A DNA stretch of 43,376 nucleotides from CAYHZL01 sp964361075 (GCA_964361075.1 CAYHZL010000007.1:1-43376), one strand, 5' to 3'. Counted from the stretch's first letter, positions 8,036 to 17,896 are shown. The notes: generated by a model from the letters alone, not told the origin. Program-made: numbers and translations.

Positions 8036-8557
8036 ATGAAAAAATCAGAAAAAGAACTCATTGTTTCCGCAATACAGGAAAAAGTAGCAAAAGCGCAAGG
8101 CATGTTCTTTACTGATTTCGCCGGTATCGCAGTGGAACAAATTACAGAGCTTCGCCGCGAATTTCGGAAATCAGGTATTGAATACAAAGTCGTAAAAAAT
8201 ACGCTTCTTAAAAAAGCGTTGGAAAATGTTTCCGGTTATGATGGCGTCTACAAAGCGCTTGTCGGTCCGACCGGAGTTGCATTTGCCTACGACGATGCTG
8301 TTGCACCGGCGAAAATAATTCAAAAGTTTCGAGAAAAAAACGAGAAGTTCGGTTTAAAATTATGCGTCATAGAGAAGCAAGTGTACGAAGGTTCGAAGCT
8401 TGCTGAAATCGCAAAAATGCCGTCTCGTCCGGAAATTATCGCAAGCATTCTTGGCAGCCTCAACGCACCAATTTCCGGTGTTGTTGGTGTTCTCAATGCT
8501 GTTGTGCGCGATGTTGTCGGAGTTATCGATGCAATTGAAAAACAAAAAGCCGCATAA
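8036..8557 (+). CDS. rplJ: 50S ribosomal protein L10
   Basis: 173 residues from ATG 8036 (MKKSEKELIVSAIQEKVAKA). The open frame continues to 7979, but the extension is leader sequence with no L10 homology. The conserved core GMFFTDFAGIAVEQITELRR and EYKVVKNTLLKKAL binds 23S rRNA with L11. The C-terminal helix carries the L7/L12 dimers. Followed by rplL with a 45-base gap. Confidence 0.96.
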   Translation: MKKSEKELIVSAIQEKVAKAQGMFFTDFAGIAVEQITELRREFRKSGIEYKVVKNTLLKKALENVSGYDGVYKALVGPTGVAFAYDDAVAPAKIIQKFREKNEKFGLKLCVIEKQVYEGSKLAEIAKMPSRPEIIASILGSLNAPISGVVGVLNAVVRDVVGVIDAIEKQKAA

Positions 8558-8602
8558 ACATTTATCATTATTTTGAACAAAATATTTTAAGGAGATAGAA
8601 CA

Positions 8603-8974
8603 ATGTCAGTAGTAGCAGAATTAGTTGAGAAAATCGAAAAGCTTACCCTTCTCGAAGCAGTTGAATTAAAAAAAGCACTTGAAGAAAAATTTGGTGTATC
8701 AGCAGCTGCACCGATGATGGTTGCCGGTCCTGCCGCAGCAGCAGCACCTGCCGCTGAAGCACAAACCGAATTCACCGTTGAATTAACCGAAAGTGGCGCA
8801 CAAAAAATCAACGTCATTAAAGTTGTTCGCGCAGCAACAGGTCTTGGCTTGAAAGAAGCAAAAGATTTAGTTGATGGCGCACCAAAAGTTGTAAAAGAAG
8901 GTATCAACAAAGCTGATGCAGATAAGTTGAAAAAAGACCTTGAAGAAGCAGGCGCTAAAGTTACATTGAAGTAA
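8603..8974 (+). CDS. rplL: 50S ribosomal protein L7/L12
   Basis: 123 residues. N-terminal dimerisation helices (1-33), an Ala/Pro-rich flexible hinge (about 34-55: AAAPMMVAGPAAAAAPAAEA) and the C-terminal factor-binding domain ending DLEEAGAKVTLK. A strong AAGGAG lies at 8590-8595. It recruits EF-G and EF-Tu, both encoded later in this block. Usually made in excess of other ribosomal proteins, which fits the attenuator placed immediately after it. Confidence 0.97.
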   Translation: MSVVAELVEKIEKLTLLEAVELKKALEEKFGVSAAAPMMVAGPAAAAAPAAEAQTEFTVELTESGAQKINVIKVVRAATGLGLKEAKDLVDGAPKVVKEGINKADADKLKKDLEEAGAKVTLK

Positions 8975-9052
8975 CGCGTTTCCTTCACGTAGTTTTTTTT
9001 AACTTATGAACAGCTCTATCGTGTTTATCAATTACAACAGTATAAGGTAAAA

Positions 9053-9113
9053 ACAAGCCGATATTGGAACTGCGTTCAACGCAGAACACTATCGGCTTGT
9101 GTATTATTTTTTT
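9053..9113 (+). terminator. attenuator between rplL and rpoB
   Basis: ACAAGCCGATA (9053-9063) pairs perfectly with TATCGGCTTGT (9090-9100). An inner stem CTGCGTT/AACGCAG (9070-9076/9078-9084) is separated by a near-symmetric internal loop. The hairpin is followed by GTATTATTTTTTT (9101-9113). This is an intrinsic terminator by form, but it sits inside the rplL-rpoB spacer, so partial termination would lower rpoBC relative to rplJL. E. coli has an attenuator at the equivalent place. Confidence 0.8.
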
Positions 9114-9114
9114 G

Positions 9115-9130
9115 TGGCGCCATGGCGCCA
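9115..9130. repeat. tandem GC-rich palindrome TGGCGCCATGGCGCCA
   Basis: Two adjacent copies of the self-complementary octamer TGGCGCCA make a perfect 16-bp palindrome. It directly follows the U-tract of the rplL-rpoB attenuator. The role is unknown: it may be a protein-binding site or an RNA hairpin affecting readthrough. Confidence 0.85.
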
Positions 9131-9200
9131 TTTGTAACGATGAACAAGCTGAAATTGTCCAACTTACTATCAGGTCGTTTGACCTAAAGGAGTGATTGAC

Positions 9201-12200
9201 TTGAAAAGCCAATCCCATTTATCGCTCGACACACGAACCAACCGATATACATTCGCACAAATTAAAGAAGTCGTAGAGACTCCGGATTTGCTCAACGTGC
9301 AAATGGAGTCATTCGAAAATTTTCTTCAAGAAAAAGTTCCGGCAAACAAACGCAAAAGCAAAGGTTTGCAGCAAGTCTTCTTGATGAATTTTCCGATCAC
9401 CGACACACGTGAAAATTATTTATTGGAATTCGTTGAATACTATGTTGAGAAACCGAAATACACTGTGCGCGAATGTCAGGAGCGCGGTTTAACGTACGCC
9501 GTACCGATTAAAGCGAAGCTGCGTCTTTCCACAAAAGCGGAAGATGGCGAAGGCTATTCGGAATCAATGGAAGAGCTTGTGTATCTCGGCAACATGCCGT
9601 ACATGACCGAACGCGGCACGTTTATCATCAACGGCGCGGAACGAGTTATTGTGAGCCAGCTGCATCGCTCGCCCGGTGTGTTCTTCGGTGAATCAATTCA
9701 TCCGAACGGAACGCCGATTTTTTCTGCTCGTATCATTCCGTTCCGCGGTTCGTGGGTTGAATTCACAACCGACATTAACAACGTGATGTACGCATACATT
9801 GATCGCAAAAAGAAATTTCCTGTTACAACATTGCTGCGTGCATTGGGATATTCTTCTGACGATGAAATTTTGGAATTGTTCGATCTCGTCGAAGAAATTA
9901 AAGTTGCCGAAGTTGATTTGAAATCATACATCGACCGAATTATTTGCGGTGATGTTGTTGATCGCAAGACCGGTGAAATTATCATCAACAAAGATGCAAC
10001 GCTGACTGAAGAAGCGATTAAAAAAATTAAAAAAGCTGAAGTCAAAAAATTAAAATTGTTGAGATCAGATGGTGTGGAAAGCCGTTCGGTTATCGCGAAC
10101 ACAATTCAAAAAGATGCTGTCCATAGCGAAGAAGACGCGCTCGAAACAATTTACAAACAGCTCCGTTCCGGCGATGCACCCGATCTTGAAACAGCAAAAA
10201 ATTTAATTGATAAATTATTCTTCAACGAGAAACGATACGATCTTGGTGATGTCGGTCGTCATCGTTTGAACGCAAAATTAAAGCTTGATATTCCCGTTAC
10301 AAAAACAACGCTGACGAAAGAAGATATTATCGCTATCATTAAGTACGTGCTCGATCTTCAACAAGGTCGTGCATCAGTTGATGATATTGACCATTTGGGA
10401 AATCGCCGCGTGCGAACAGTGGGCGAACAAATTGCGGCGCAATACAATGTTGGTCTTTCGCGTATGATGCGTACGATTCGTGAGCGCATGAACATCCGCG
10501 ATCAAGAAGCATTCTCGCCGCAAGATTTAGTGAATGCTCGTACCATTACAAGCGTGATCAATGCATTCTTCGGCACGAACCAGCTTTCACAATACATGGA
10601 TCAAACAAATCCGCTTGCTGAATTAACAAACAAGCGCCGCATGTCTGCGCTTGGACCGGGTGGTCTTACGCGCGAACGTGCCGGCTTTGAAGTTCGTGAC
10701 GTTCATTATACACACTACGGTCGCCTCTGTCCGATTGAAACTCCTGAAGGTCCGAACATCGGTCTTATTTCTTCGTTGTGTATGCACGCACGTGTGAACG
10801 AATTTGGTTTTATCGAAACACCGTACCGCAAAGTACACAAAGGAAAAGTTTCCGACGAGATTGATTTCTTAAATGCTGAGCAAGAAGACGAGTACACCAT
10901 TGCGCAAGCGAACGTTATCCTCGACGATAAAAATAGATTTGCAACCGACCGCGTAACATCTCGGCAACGAGGTGATTTTGTCGTTCATCATGGCGATGAA
11001 ATTCATTACATGGATGTTGCGCCGACACAAATTGTAAGTGCGGCTGCGGCGCTGATTCCGTTCCTCGAACATGATGATGCGAACCGTGCATTGATGGGTT
11101 CAAACATGCAGCGCCAATCTGTGCCGTTGCTTCGTCCACATTCTCCGATAGTTGGTACAGGTCTCGAATACAAAGTTGCGCGCGATTCACGAACTTGTAT
11201 CGTTGCAGAACGTGCCGGTGTTGTTGAAAATGTGAGCGGCGATAAAATTACAGTGCTGTATGATATTGATGAAACGCATACCGAACAACTTGTAAGTTTC
11301 GAAGATAAACGCAGAGTAGAATATCGTCTGGTGAAATTTTTCCGCACCAACCAAGATACATCAATCGATCAAAAACCGATTGTGGTGCCGGGACAACGTT
11401 TCAAAAGAGGAGATATTCTTGCCGATGGTTGTGCGACACAAAAAGGTGAACTTGCACTTGGGCAAAATGTTCTTGTCGCATTCATGCCGTGGCGCGGTTA
11501 CAATTTCGAAGATGCTATCATTATGAACGAGCGCATTGTTTCGGAAGATGTGTACACTTCGGTACATATTGAAGAGTTTGAATTGCAAGTGCGCGATACA
11601 AAACGCGGCGAAGAAGAATTGACACGTGAAATTCCGAATGTCAGCGAAGAAGCGACAAAAGACTTAGATGAAAATGGAATTATTCGTGTCGGTGCTGAAG
11701 TAAAAGAAGGCGATATTCTCATCGGAAAAATTACGCCGAAAGGTGAAACCGATCCGACACCGGAAGAAAAATTGTTGAAAGCAATCTTCGGCGATAAAGC
11801 AGGCGATGTGAAAGATGCATCACTGAAAGCGCCTCCGGGTATGAAAGGTATTGTTATTGAAACAAAACTTTTCAGCCGTAAGAAAAAAGATGCAGAGACA
11901 AAGAAAGACGATAAGAAACGTCTCGACTTGCTTGAAAAAGAGCAGAAGAGAAAGATGGAAGATCATTACGAAAAACTTGCCCGCAAACTCGGCTTGTTGT
12001 TGAACGAAGAAAAATCTGCCGGTGTGCGCGATGTTGACGGCGTCATGATTTTCAGAAGCGGAACACAATTTAAAGAAGATACATTTGTTGGCAACGACAA
12101 ACTTGAAATTCTTGATTACAAACAAGAGTGGGTTGAAGAGAAACGGAAGAATACACTCGTGATGAAAATTTACGAGAATTATTTCGATTCAAAAAACCAT

Positions 12201-12989
12201 CTTGAAGAAGCATATAAGCACGACAAAAATAAAATTGCGATTGGTGATGAACTGCCGCCGGGCATTGTTCAGCTTGCCAAAGTGTACGTTGCAAAGAAAC
12301 GTAAACTTTCTGTCGGCGATAAAATGGCAGGACGCCATGGTAACAAAGGTGTTGTAGCGGCAATTGTTCCGCAAGAAGATATGCCGTTTATGCCGGATGG
12401 TCGTCCGGTTGATATCGTATTAAATCCGCTCGGCGTTCCTTCGCGTATGAACCTCGGTCAGTTATTTGAAACCGCACTTGGCTGGGCAGGGAATGCACTT
12501 GGCATTAAATATTCAACACCAATTTTCGACGGCGCAAGCTGGGAAGACATTCAAGAAGAATTGAAAAAAGCAAACTTGAATGTTGATTCGAAAAGCGTGC
12601 TGATTGATGGTCGTACCGGTGAACGCTTCGATCAAGAAGTAACAGTCGGTATCATTTACATGTTGAAACTTTCTCACTTGGTTGATGATAAGATTCACGC
12701 GCGTTCAATCGGACCGTACTCGCTTATTACGCAACAGCCGTTGGGTGGTAAAGCGCAATTCGGCGGTCAGCGTTTCGGAGAAATGGAAGTGTGGGCGTTG
12801 CAAGGGTACGGCGCCGCGCATGTGCTTCAAGAAATGCTCACAGTAAAATCCGATGACGTGATGGGACGTGCAAAAGTGTACGAAGCAATTGTGAAAGGCG
12901 ATAACTTGCCCGAATCAAATGTTCCCGAATCGTTCAACGTGCTTGTGCGCGAATTGCAAGGACTTGGATTAGAAGTGAAGATTGAATGA
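9201..12989 (+). CDS. rpoB: DNA-directed RNA polymerase subunit beta
   Basis: 1262 residues from TTG 9201. AAAGGAG at 9186-9192 ends 8 bases before this TTG, whereas the upstream in-frame GTG 9192 overlaps the Shine-Dalgarno itself, so TTG is preferred. The fork-loop/rifampicin region reads TNQLSQYMDQTNPLAELT then NKRRMSALGPGGLTRERAGF (around residues 460-495). Asn477 occupies the position of E. coli His526. Later conserved blocks include GYNFEDAI and KMAGRHGNKGV. Together with rpoC and rpoA in this window it forms the core enzyme. Confidence 0.98.
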   Translation: MKSQSHLSLDTRTNRYTFAQIKEVVETPDLLNVQMESFENFLQEKVPANKRKSKGLQQVFLMNFPITDTRENYLLEFVEYYVEKPKYTVRECQERGLTYAVPIKAKLRLSTKAEDGEGYSESMEELVYLGNMPYMTERGTFIINGAERVIVSQLHRSPGVFFGESIHPNGTPIFSARIIPFRGSWVEFTTDINNVMYAYIDRKKKFPVTTLLRALGYSSDDEILELFDLVEEIKVAEVDLKSYIDRIICGDVVDRKTGEIIINKDATLTEEAIKKIKKAEVKKLKLLRSDGVESRSVIANTIQKDAVHSEEDALETIYKQLRSGDAPDLETAKNLIDKLFFNEKRYDLGDVGRHRLNAKLKLDIPVTKTTLTKEDIIAIIKYVLDLQQGRASVDDIDHLGNRRVRTVGEQIAAQYNVGLSRMMRTIRERMNIRDQEAFSPQDLVNARTITSVINAFFGTNQLSQYMDQTNPLAELTNKRRMSALGPGGLTRERAGFEVRDVHYTHYGRLCPIETPEGPNIGLISSLCMHARVNEFGFIETPYRKVHKGKVSDEIDFLNAEQEDEYTIAQANVILDDKNRFATDRVTSRQRGDFVVHHGDEIHYMDVAPTQIVSAAAALIPFLEHDDANRALMGSNMQRQSVPLLRPHSPIVGTGLEYKVARDSRTCIVAERAGVVENVSGDKITVLYDIDETHTEQLVSFEDKRRVEYRLVKFFRTNQDTSIDQKPIVVPGQRFKRGDILADGCATQKGELALGQNVLVAFMPWRGYNFEDAIIMNERIVSEDVYTSVHIEEFELQVRDTKRGEEELTREIPNVSEEATKDLDENGIIRVGAEVKEGDILIGKITPKGETDPTPEEKLLKAIFGDKAGDVKDASLKAPPGMKGIVIETKLFSRKKKDAETKKDDKKRLDLLEKEQKRKMEDHYEKLARKLGLLLNEEKSAGVRDVDGVMIFRSGTQFKEDTFVGNDKLEILDYKQEWVEEKRKNTLVMKIYENYFDSKNHLEEAYKHDKNKIAIGDELPPGIVQLAKVYVAKKRKLSVGDKMAGRHGNKGVVAAIVPQEDMPFMPDGRPVDIVLNPLGVPSRMNLGQLFETALGWAGNALGIKYSTPIFDGASWEDIQEELKKANLNVDSKSVLIDGRTGERFDQEVTVGIIYMLKLSHLVDDKIHARSIGPYSLITQQPLGGKAQFGGQRFGEMEVWALQGYGAAHVLQEMLTVKSDDVMGRAKVYEAIVKGDNLPESNVPESFNVLVRELQGLGLEVKIE

Positions 12990-12998
12990 TGAAGTTAC

Positions 12999-13024
12999 GT
13001 AGGAACGGTTCGCGCCGTTCCTAC
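12999..13024 (+). promoter_or_regulatory. perfect 10-bp hairpin in the rpoB-rpoC spacer
   Basis: GTAGGAACGG (12999-13008), loop TTCGCG, then CCGTTCCTAC (13015-13024), starting 9 bases after the rpoB stop. No U-tract follows, so it is not a terminator. It may be an mRNA-processing or stability element, or a small repeat remnant. The bases after it (AACTCAGC) resemble the ends of the MITE family in this window. Confidence 0.7.
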
Positions 13025-13105
13025 AACTCAGCAAAGGCTGATGAGTCTTTGGCTCAGATGAATAATACATTCATCACAAAAAAATTGAACAACGGAGATT
13101 GGCAC

Positions 13106-16100
13106 ATGGCTTATACACGTAATGATACAAATACACGAAAAGCTTTTACACGAATTTCTATTAGTCTTGCGTCGTCTGATGCAATTTTATCCCGTTCGTA
13201 CGGTGAAGTAACGAAACCGGAAACGATTAACTATCGTTCGTTCCGTCCGGAAAAAGACGGCTTGTTCTGCGAGAAAATTTTCGGACCGACGCGCGATTGG
13301 GAATGTCATTGCGGAAAGTATAAACGCATCCGCTATAAAGGTATTATCTGCGATCGTTGCGGTGTTGAAGTAACGCAAAAAAGTGTGCGCCGCGAACGCA
13401 TGGGACACATCGGTCTCGCCGTTCCGATCGTTCACATTTGGCATTTCCGTTCGTTGCCAAGCAAGATTGGTTACATCCTTGGCATCAGCAATAAGGATTT
13501 GGAAAAAATTATTTATTACGAATCGTACGTTGTTACGAATCCTGGAACATCCGGTTTACAAAAACAAGATTTGATTACCGAAGATCAGTATTTCGATATA
13601 CTCGGACAGCTTCCGGAAAAAAATCAAGAACTTGATGATGACGATCCGAAAAAGTTTGTTGCGAAAATCGGCGGCGAAGCTGTTAAAGAATTATTGAAGC
13701 GGATTGATATCGAACAGTTGTCTGCTGAGTTACGCGCCGGTGTTCGTGTTGAAACATCGCAGTTGAAAAAACAAGATGCGTTAAAACGTCTTCGTGTTAT
13801 CGAAGCATTTCGCGATAAAGAAGATCATCCGTTGAACAGACCGGAGTGGATGGTGCTCGATGTGATTCCGGTTATTCCCCCGGAACTTCGTCCGCTTGTG
13901 CCACTCGAAGGCGGTCGCTTTGCAACATCAGATTTGAATGATTTGTATCGCCGCGTTATTATTCGCAACAACCGTTTAAAACGATTGATCGATATTAAAG
14001 CGCCGGAAGTTATTCTTCGCAACGAAAAAAGAATGTTGCAAGAATCGGTGGACTCGTTGTTCGACAACTCGCGCCGTGTGAATGCAGTTCGCAGCGATAA
14101 TAACCGCGCGCTGAAATCTCTGTCCGATATGTTGAAAGGAAAACAAGGGCGCTTCCGTCAGAACTTGCTCGGTAAGCGTGTTGATTATTCCGGTCGTTCG
14201 GTTATTGTTGTCGGTCCGGATTTACAATTGCATCAATGCGGTCTCCCAAAAGATATGGCTGTTGAATTATTCAAACCATTTATCATTCGCAAACTGATTG
14301 AACGCGGTCTCGCAAAAACCGTAAAGAGCGCAAAAAAGATGGTTGATAAAAAAGGACAGGAGATTTGGGAAATTCTCGAAAATATTATTGATGGACATCC
14401 TGTATTGTTGAACCGTGCACCGACTCTTCACAGACTTGGTATTCAAGCGTTTCAACCGGTGCTTGTTGAAGGAAAAGCAATTCGTTTACATCCGATGGTG
14501 TGTACGGCATTCAACGCAGATTTCGATGGCGATCAAATGGCGGTGCACATTCCGCTTTCGTACGACGCGCAGCTTGAAGCACGCATCCTGATGCTTTCGA
14601 GCCACAACATTCTTGCGCCCTCAAGCGGTTCGCCTGTTATTACACCGACACAAGATCAAGTGCTTGGCTGTTACTACTTGACAAAATCTCGTGCCGGTGC
14701 GCAAGGCGAAGGAATGATGTTCTCTTCAGCGCAAGAAGTTATTATTGCATACAATGAAAATAAAATTGCATTGCATGCGCGCATCAAAGTTCGTTACGAA
14801 GGAAAATTAATTGAGACAACAACAGGTCGTGTTGTGTTCAACGAAATTGTTCCGCCGGAAATCGGATACATCAACGAGTTATTGAATAAAAAACGTCTCG
14901 TGCAAATTATCTCGACAACATTCCGTAAATGTGGTAATCTTCGTACGGCACAATTTTTAGATCGTATGAAAACCCTCGGATTCACGTACGCGATGATGGG
15001 CGGACTTTCGGTAAGTATTGCTGATATTACTATCCCGCGAGAAAAAGAAGAGTTGATTCAGAAAGCACAAAAAGAAGTTGATGCGATTGAAAATCGTTAT
15101 CAAAACGGCGTGCTGACAAACGGTGAACGTTACAATCAAGTTATTGATTTGTGGACACGCACAACGAGCCGCGTTGCAGAAAAATTATTTGAATCAATTC
15201 AGAATTCAAAAGAAGGATTCAATTCTATTTATATGATGATTGATTCCGGCGCGCGTGGTTCAAAAGAGCAAGTGCGTCAGTTGGCAGGTATGCGCGGACT
15301 AATGGCGAAGCCGCAAAAATCTCTTTCCGGCGCGACCGGTGAATTGATTGAGAATCCAATTCTTTCAAACTTTCGCGAAGGATTAACGATTCTCGAGTAT
15401 TTTATTTCAACACACGGTGCGCGTAAAGGTCTTGCAGATACAGCGTTGAAAACTGCTGATGCCGGATACTTAACACGTCGCCTTGTTGATGTTGCACAAG
15501 ATGCAATTATTTCGAGTGAAGATTGCGGAACATTTCGCGGTGTGTTGACCGGCGCATTAAAAGAAGGCGAAGATATTAAAGAGCCATTGTCGGAACGTAT
15601 TATCGGCAGAGTCTCTGTGCACAATGTTAAAGATCCGATTACACATAAACTGTTGGTAAAAAGCGGCGAGATTATTGATGAAGATACCGCAGTTGCAATT
15701 TCTGATACTTCAATTGAGCATGTAGAAATTCGTTCGGTGTTGACGTGCGAAGCAAAACGCGGCGTGTGCGCAAAATGTTACGGACGAAATTTAACGACAA
15801 GCAAAGTTGTTGAAATCGGAGAAACAGTCGGTATTGTTGCTGCACAATCAATTGGTGAACCCGGTACACAGTTGACTCTTCGTACTTTCCATACGGGCGG
15901 TGCTGCAAGTATGATTGCATCACAATCGCAGGTAACATCAAAATTTGACGGCTACATCAAGTATGATGGAATAAAATTTATTACTGTTAACGACGAGTTC
16001 GGTAAAAAAATTATTGCGCTTGGCCGCAGTGGAATTGTCAATGTGTTGGATAACGACAATCGTATTTTAACAAAGTACGATGTGCCGTACGGTGCTGTGC

Positions 16101-17407
16101 TTCAAATCGCTGATGGTGTGTCTATTAAAAAAGGTGCATTGATTTACGAATGGGATCCGTACAACGCAACAATTATTTCTGAATTTTCCGGTGTGATAAA
16201 ATATCAGGACTTAAAAGAAAATAATACATATCGCGAAGAGCCGGATGAACAAACAGGACATATTCAAAAAGTTGTTATTGATTCGCGCGATAAAAATTTA
16301 AGTCCGGCGATTATGGTAACCAACAAAAGCGGAAGTAAACTTGCGAATTATATTATTCCGACGCGCGCTCACATCATGGTTGATGACGGCGAAGAAATTA
16401 AAGCAGGTACTGTGCTTGTAAAAATTCCGCGCGATATTGGTAAGACTCGTGATATTACCGGCGGTCTTCCGCGTGTTACAGAATTATTTGAAGCGCGTTC
16501 GCCGTCAGATCCTTCAATCGTTAGTGAAATAGATGGTATAGTAAAATTTGGCGGACAAAAACGTGGTTCACGCGAAGTGATTGTGGAAAGTATGGATCAT
16601 AAAGAAACGAAGACCTATCTCATTCCACTTGGCAAACACGTCCTGGTTCAAGAGAATGATATGATCCGCAGCGGTGAGAGATTGTCTGATGGTGCGGTTG
16701 ATCCACATGATATTTTGCGTATCAAAGGAACGAGCGCTGTGCAGGAATATCTTGTGAATGAAATTCAAGAAGTGTATCGCATGCAAGGCGTGAAAATTAA
16801 CGACAAGCATGTCGAAGTAATTGTTCGTCAGATGATGCAGAAAGTTCGAGTAACCGATTCAGGTGATACATCATTGCTTGAGAACGATTATGTTGAAAAA
16901 ACAAAATTTGAAAAGATGAATAACAGCTTGCAAGGAATGGTGTTCATCGAAAGCAAAGGTGATTCAAAATTAAAGAACAATACATTGGCTGAAAAGAAAA
17001 AAGTAAAAGAGCTTAATGTTGAGTTGAAGAAAAAAGAGAAAAAAGTTATCGAGTTTAAAGAAGCAGAACCAGCGATGTCGGAACCAATATTACTTGGCAT
17101 TACATCGGCATCACTTTCTACTGAAAGCTTTATCTCTGCTGCATCGTTCCAAGAGACAACAAAAGTTTTAACTGATGCGGCAATCGAAGGCAAAGTTGAT
17201 CACTTGTTGGGCTTAAAAGAAAATGTAATCATGGGACATCTTATACCGGCAGGCACTGGATTGAAAAAATTCAGAGACGTATTGGTTACATCGAAAAAAC
17301 CTGCGAAAACTTTTGAACTGCCTCCCCCGATAGAACAAAGCGAAGCACCACAGGAGGAAGTCTTGGTTATTAAAAAAGTGCGGAAGAAAACAAAAGCCAC
17401 CACATAG
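13106..17407 (+). CDS. rpoC: DNA-directed RNA polymerase subunit beta'
   Basis: 1433 residues from ATG 13106, which has GGAG 8 bases upstream. The open frame runs back to 12986, but the extra 40 residues span the spacer hairpin and are not beta'-like. The N-terminal zinc ribbon is CHCGKYKRIRYKG then CDRCG. The catalytic magnesium loop NADFDGD is at about 470-476. The second zinc site ends CEAKRGVCAKCYG. An SI3-like insertion of about 190 residues splits the trigger loop (between LRTFHTGGA and ITGGLPRVTELFEA). A lysine-rich stretch of about 40 residues precedes the conserved LLGITSASLSTESFISAASF, and the tail is also Lys-rich. Confidence 0.98.
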   Translation: MAYTRNDTNTRKAFTRISISLASSDAILSRSYGEVTKPETINYRSFRPEKDGLFCEKIFGPTRDWECHCGKYKRIRYKGIICDRCGVEVTQKSVRRERMGHIGLAVPIVHIWHFRSLPSKIGYILGISNKDLEKIIYYESYVVTNPGTSGLQKQDLITEDQYFDILGQLPEKNQELDDDDPKKFVAKIGGEAVKELLKRIDIEQLSAELRAGVRVETSQLKKQDALKRLRVIEAFRDKEDHPLNRPEWMVLDVIPVIPPELRPLVPLEGGRFATSDLNDLYRRVIIRNNRLKRLIDIKAPEVILRNEKRMLQESVDSLFDNSRRVNAVRSDNNRALKSLSDMLKGKQGRFRQNLLGKRVDYSGRSVIVVGPDLQLHQCGLPKDMAVELFKPFIIRKLIERGLAKTVKSAKKMVDKKGQEIWEILENIIDGHPVLLNRAPTLHRLGIQAFQPVLVEGKAIRLHPMVCTAFNADFDGDQMAVHIPLSYDAQLEARILMLSSHNILAPSSGSPVITPTQDQVLGCYYLTKSRAGAQGEGMMFSSAQEVIIAYNENKIALHARIKVRYEGKLIETTTGRVVFNEIVPPEIGYINELLNKKRLVQIISTTFRKCGNLRTAQFLDRMKTLGFTYAMMGGLSVSIADITIPREKEELIQKAQKEVDAIENRYQNGVLTNGERYNQVIDLWTRTTSRVAEKLFESIQNSKEGFNSIYMMIDSGARGSKEQVRQLAGMRGLMAKPQKSLSGATGELIENPILSNFREGLTILEYFISTHGARKGLADTALKTADAGYLTRRLVDVAQDAIISSEDCGTFRGVLTGALKEGEDIKEPLSERIIGRVSVHNVKDPITHKLLVKSGEIIDEDTAVAISDTSIEHVEIRSVLTCEAKRGVCAKCYGRNLTTSKVVEIGETVGIVAAQSIGEPGTQLTLRTFHTGGAASMIASQSQVTSKFDGYIKYDGIKFITVNDEFGKKIIALGRSGIVNVLDNDNRILTKYDVPYGAVLQIADGVSIKKGALIYEWDPYNATIISEFSGVIKYQDLKENNTYREEPDEQTGHIQKVVIDSRDKNLSPAIMVTNKSGSKLANYIIPTRAHIMVDDGEEIKAGTVLVKIPRDIGKTRDITGGLPRVTELFEARSPSDPSIVSEIDGIVKFGGQKRGSREVIVESMDHKETKTYLIPLGKHVLVQENDMIRSGERLSDGAVDPHDILRIKGTSAVQEYLVNEIQEVYRMQGVKINDKHVEVIVRQMMQKVRVTDSGDTSLLENDYVEKTKFEKMNNSLQGMVFIESKGDSKLKNNTLAEKKKVKELNVELKKKEKKVIEFKEAEPAMSEPILLGITSASLSTESFISAASFQETTKVLTDAAIEGKVDHLLGLKENVIMGHLIPAGTGLKKFRDVLVTSKKPAKTFELPPPIEQSEAPQEEVLVIKKVRKKTKATT

Positions 17408-17439
17408 CAGATTTTTTGTAAAAATATAAATATTTTGTG

Positions 17440-17468
17440 TTGACAAAAATTTAATATTTTACTATATT
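17440..17468 (+). promoter_or_regulatory. sigma70-type promoter of the str-S10-spc-alpha block
   Basis: A consensus -35 TTGACA (17440-17445), 17-base spacer and TATATT (17463-17468) sit in the AT-rich rpoC-rpsL gap. No terminator-like hairpin was seen after rpoC, so the upstream operon may also read through. Confidence 0.8.
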
Positions 17469-17509
17469 ATTAAGCTAAATTTTCAAAAATGTAAATATTT
17501 GGAGTTTCA

Positions 17510-17881
17510 TTGCCAACGATTAATCAGTTAGTTCGGTTAGGCAGAAATAGCTTGGCTGTAAAAAGTAAGGCGCCTGCTCTTGAGGCAAATCCTCAAAAGA
17601 GAGGTGTATGTACAAGAGTGTATACTACTACACCAAAAAAACCAAACTCAGCATTGCGAAAAGTTGCTCGCGTTCGTTTAACAAATGGTATTGAGGTAAC
17701 GGCATACATACCAGGTGAAGGACATAATTTACAAGAGCATTCGATTGTTATGATTCGTGGCGGCAGAGTGAAAGATTTACCTGGCGTTCGTTATCATATA
17801 ATTCGTGGTGCGTTAGATACTGCCGGCGTAAATGAGCGCAAGCAAGGTCGTTCAAAGTATGGTGCAAAAAGACCAAAATAA
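17510..17881 (+). CDS. rpsL: 30S ribosomal protein S12
   Basis: 123 residues from TTG 17510, with GGAG at 17501-17504. It contains TTPKKPNSALRK and GGRVKDLPGVRYH, the two loops at the decoding centre. The lysines equivalent to E. coli K43 and K88 are both present, so the sequence is of the streptomycin-sensitive type. First gene of the str cluster, directly behind a strong promoter. Confidence 0.97.
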   Translation: MPTINQLVRLGRNSLAVKSKAPALEANPQKRGVCTRVYTTTPKKPNSALRKVARVRLTNGIEVTAYIPGEGHNLQEHSIVMIRGGRVKDLPGVRYHIIRGALDTAGVNERKQGRSKYGAKRPK

Positions 17882-17896
17882 TTTTAAGAAATTAAG

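Noticed and set aside
12986..13105. Upstream extension of the rpoC open frame (40 residues)
   Set aside because: It covers the spacer hairpin, is not like any beta' N-terminus, and ATG 13106 has its own GGAG.
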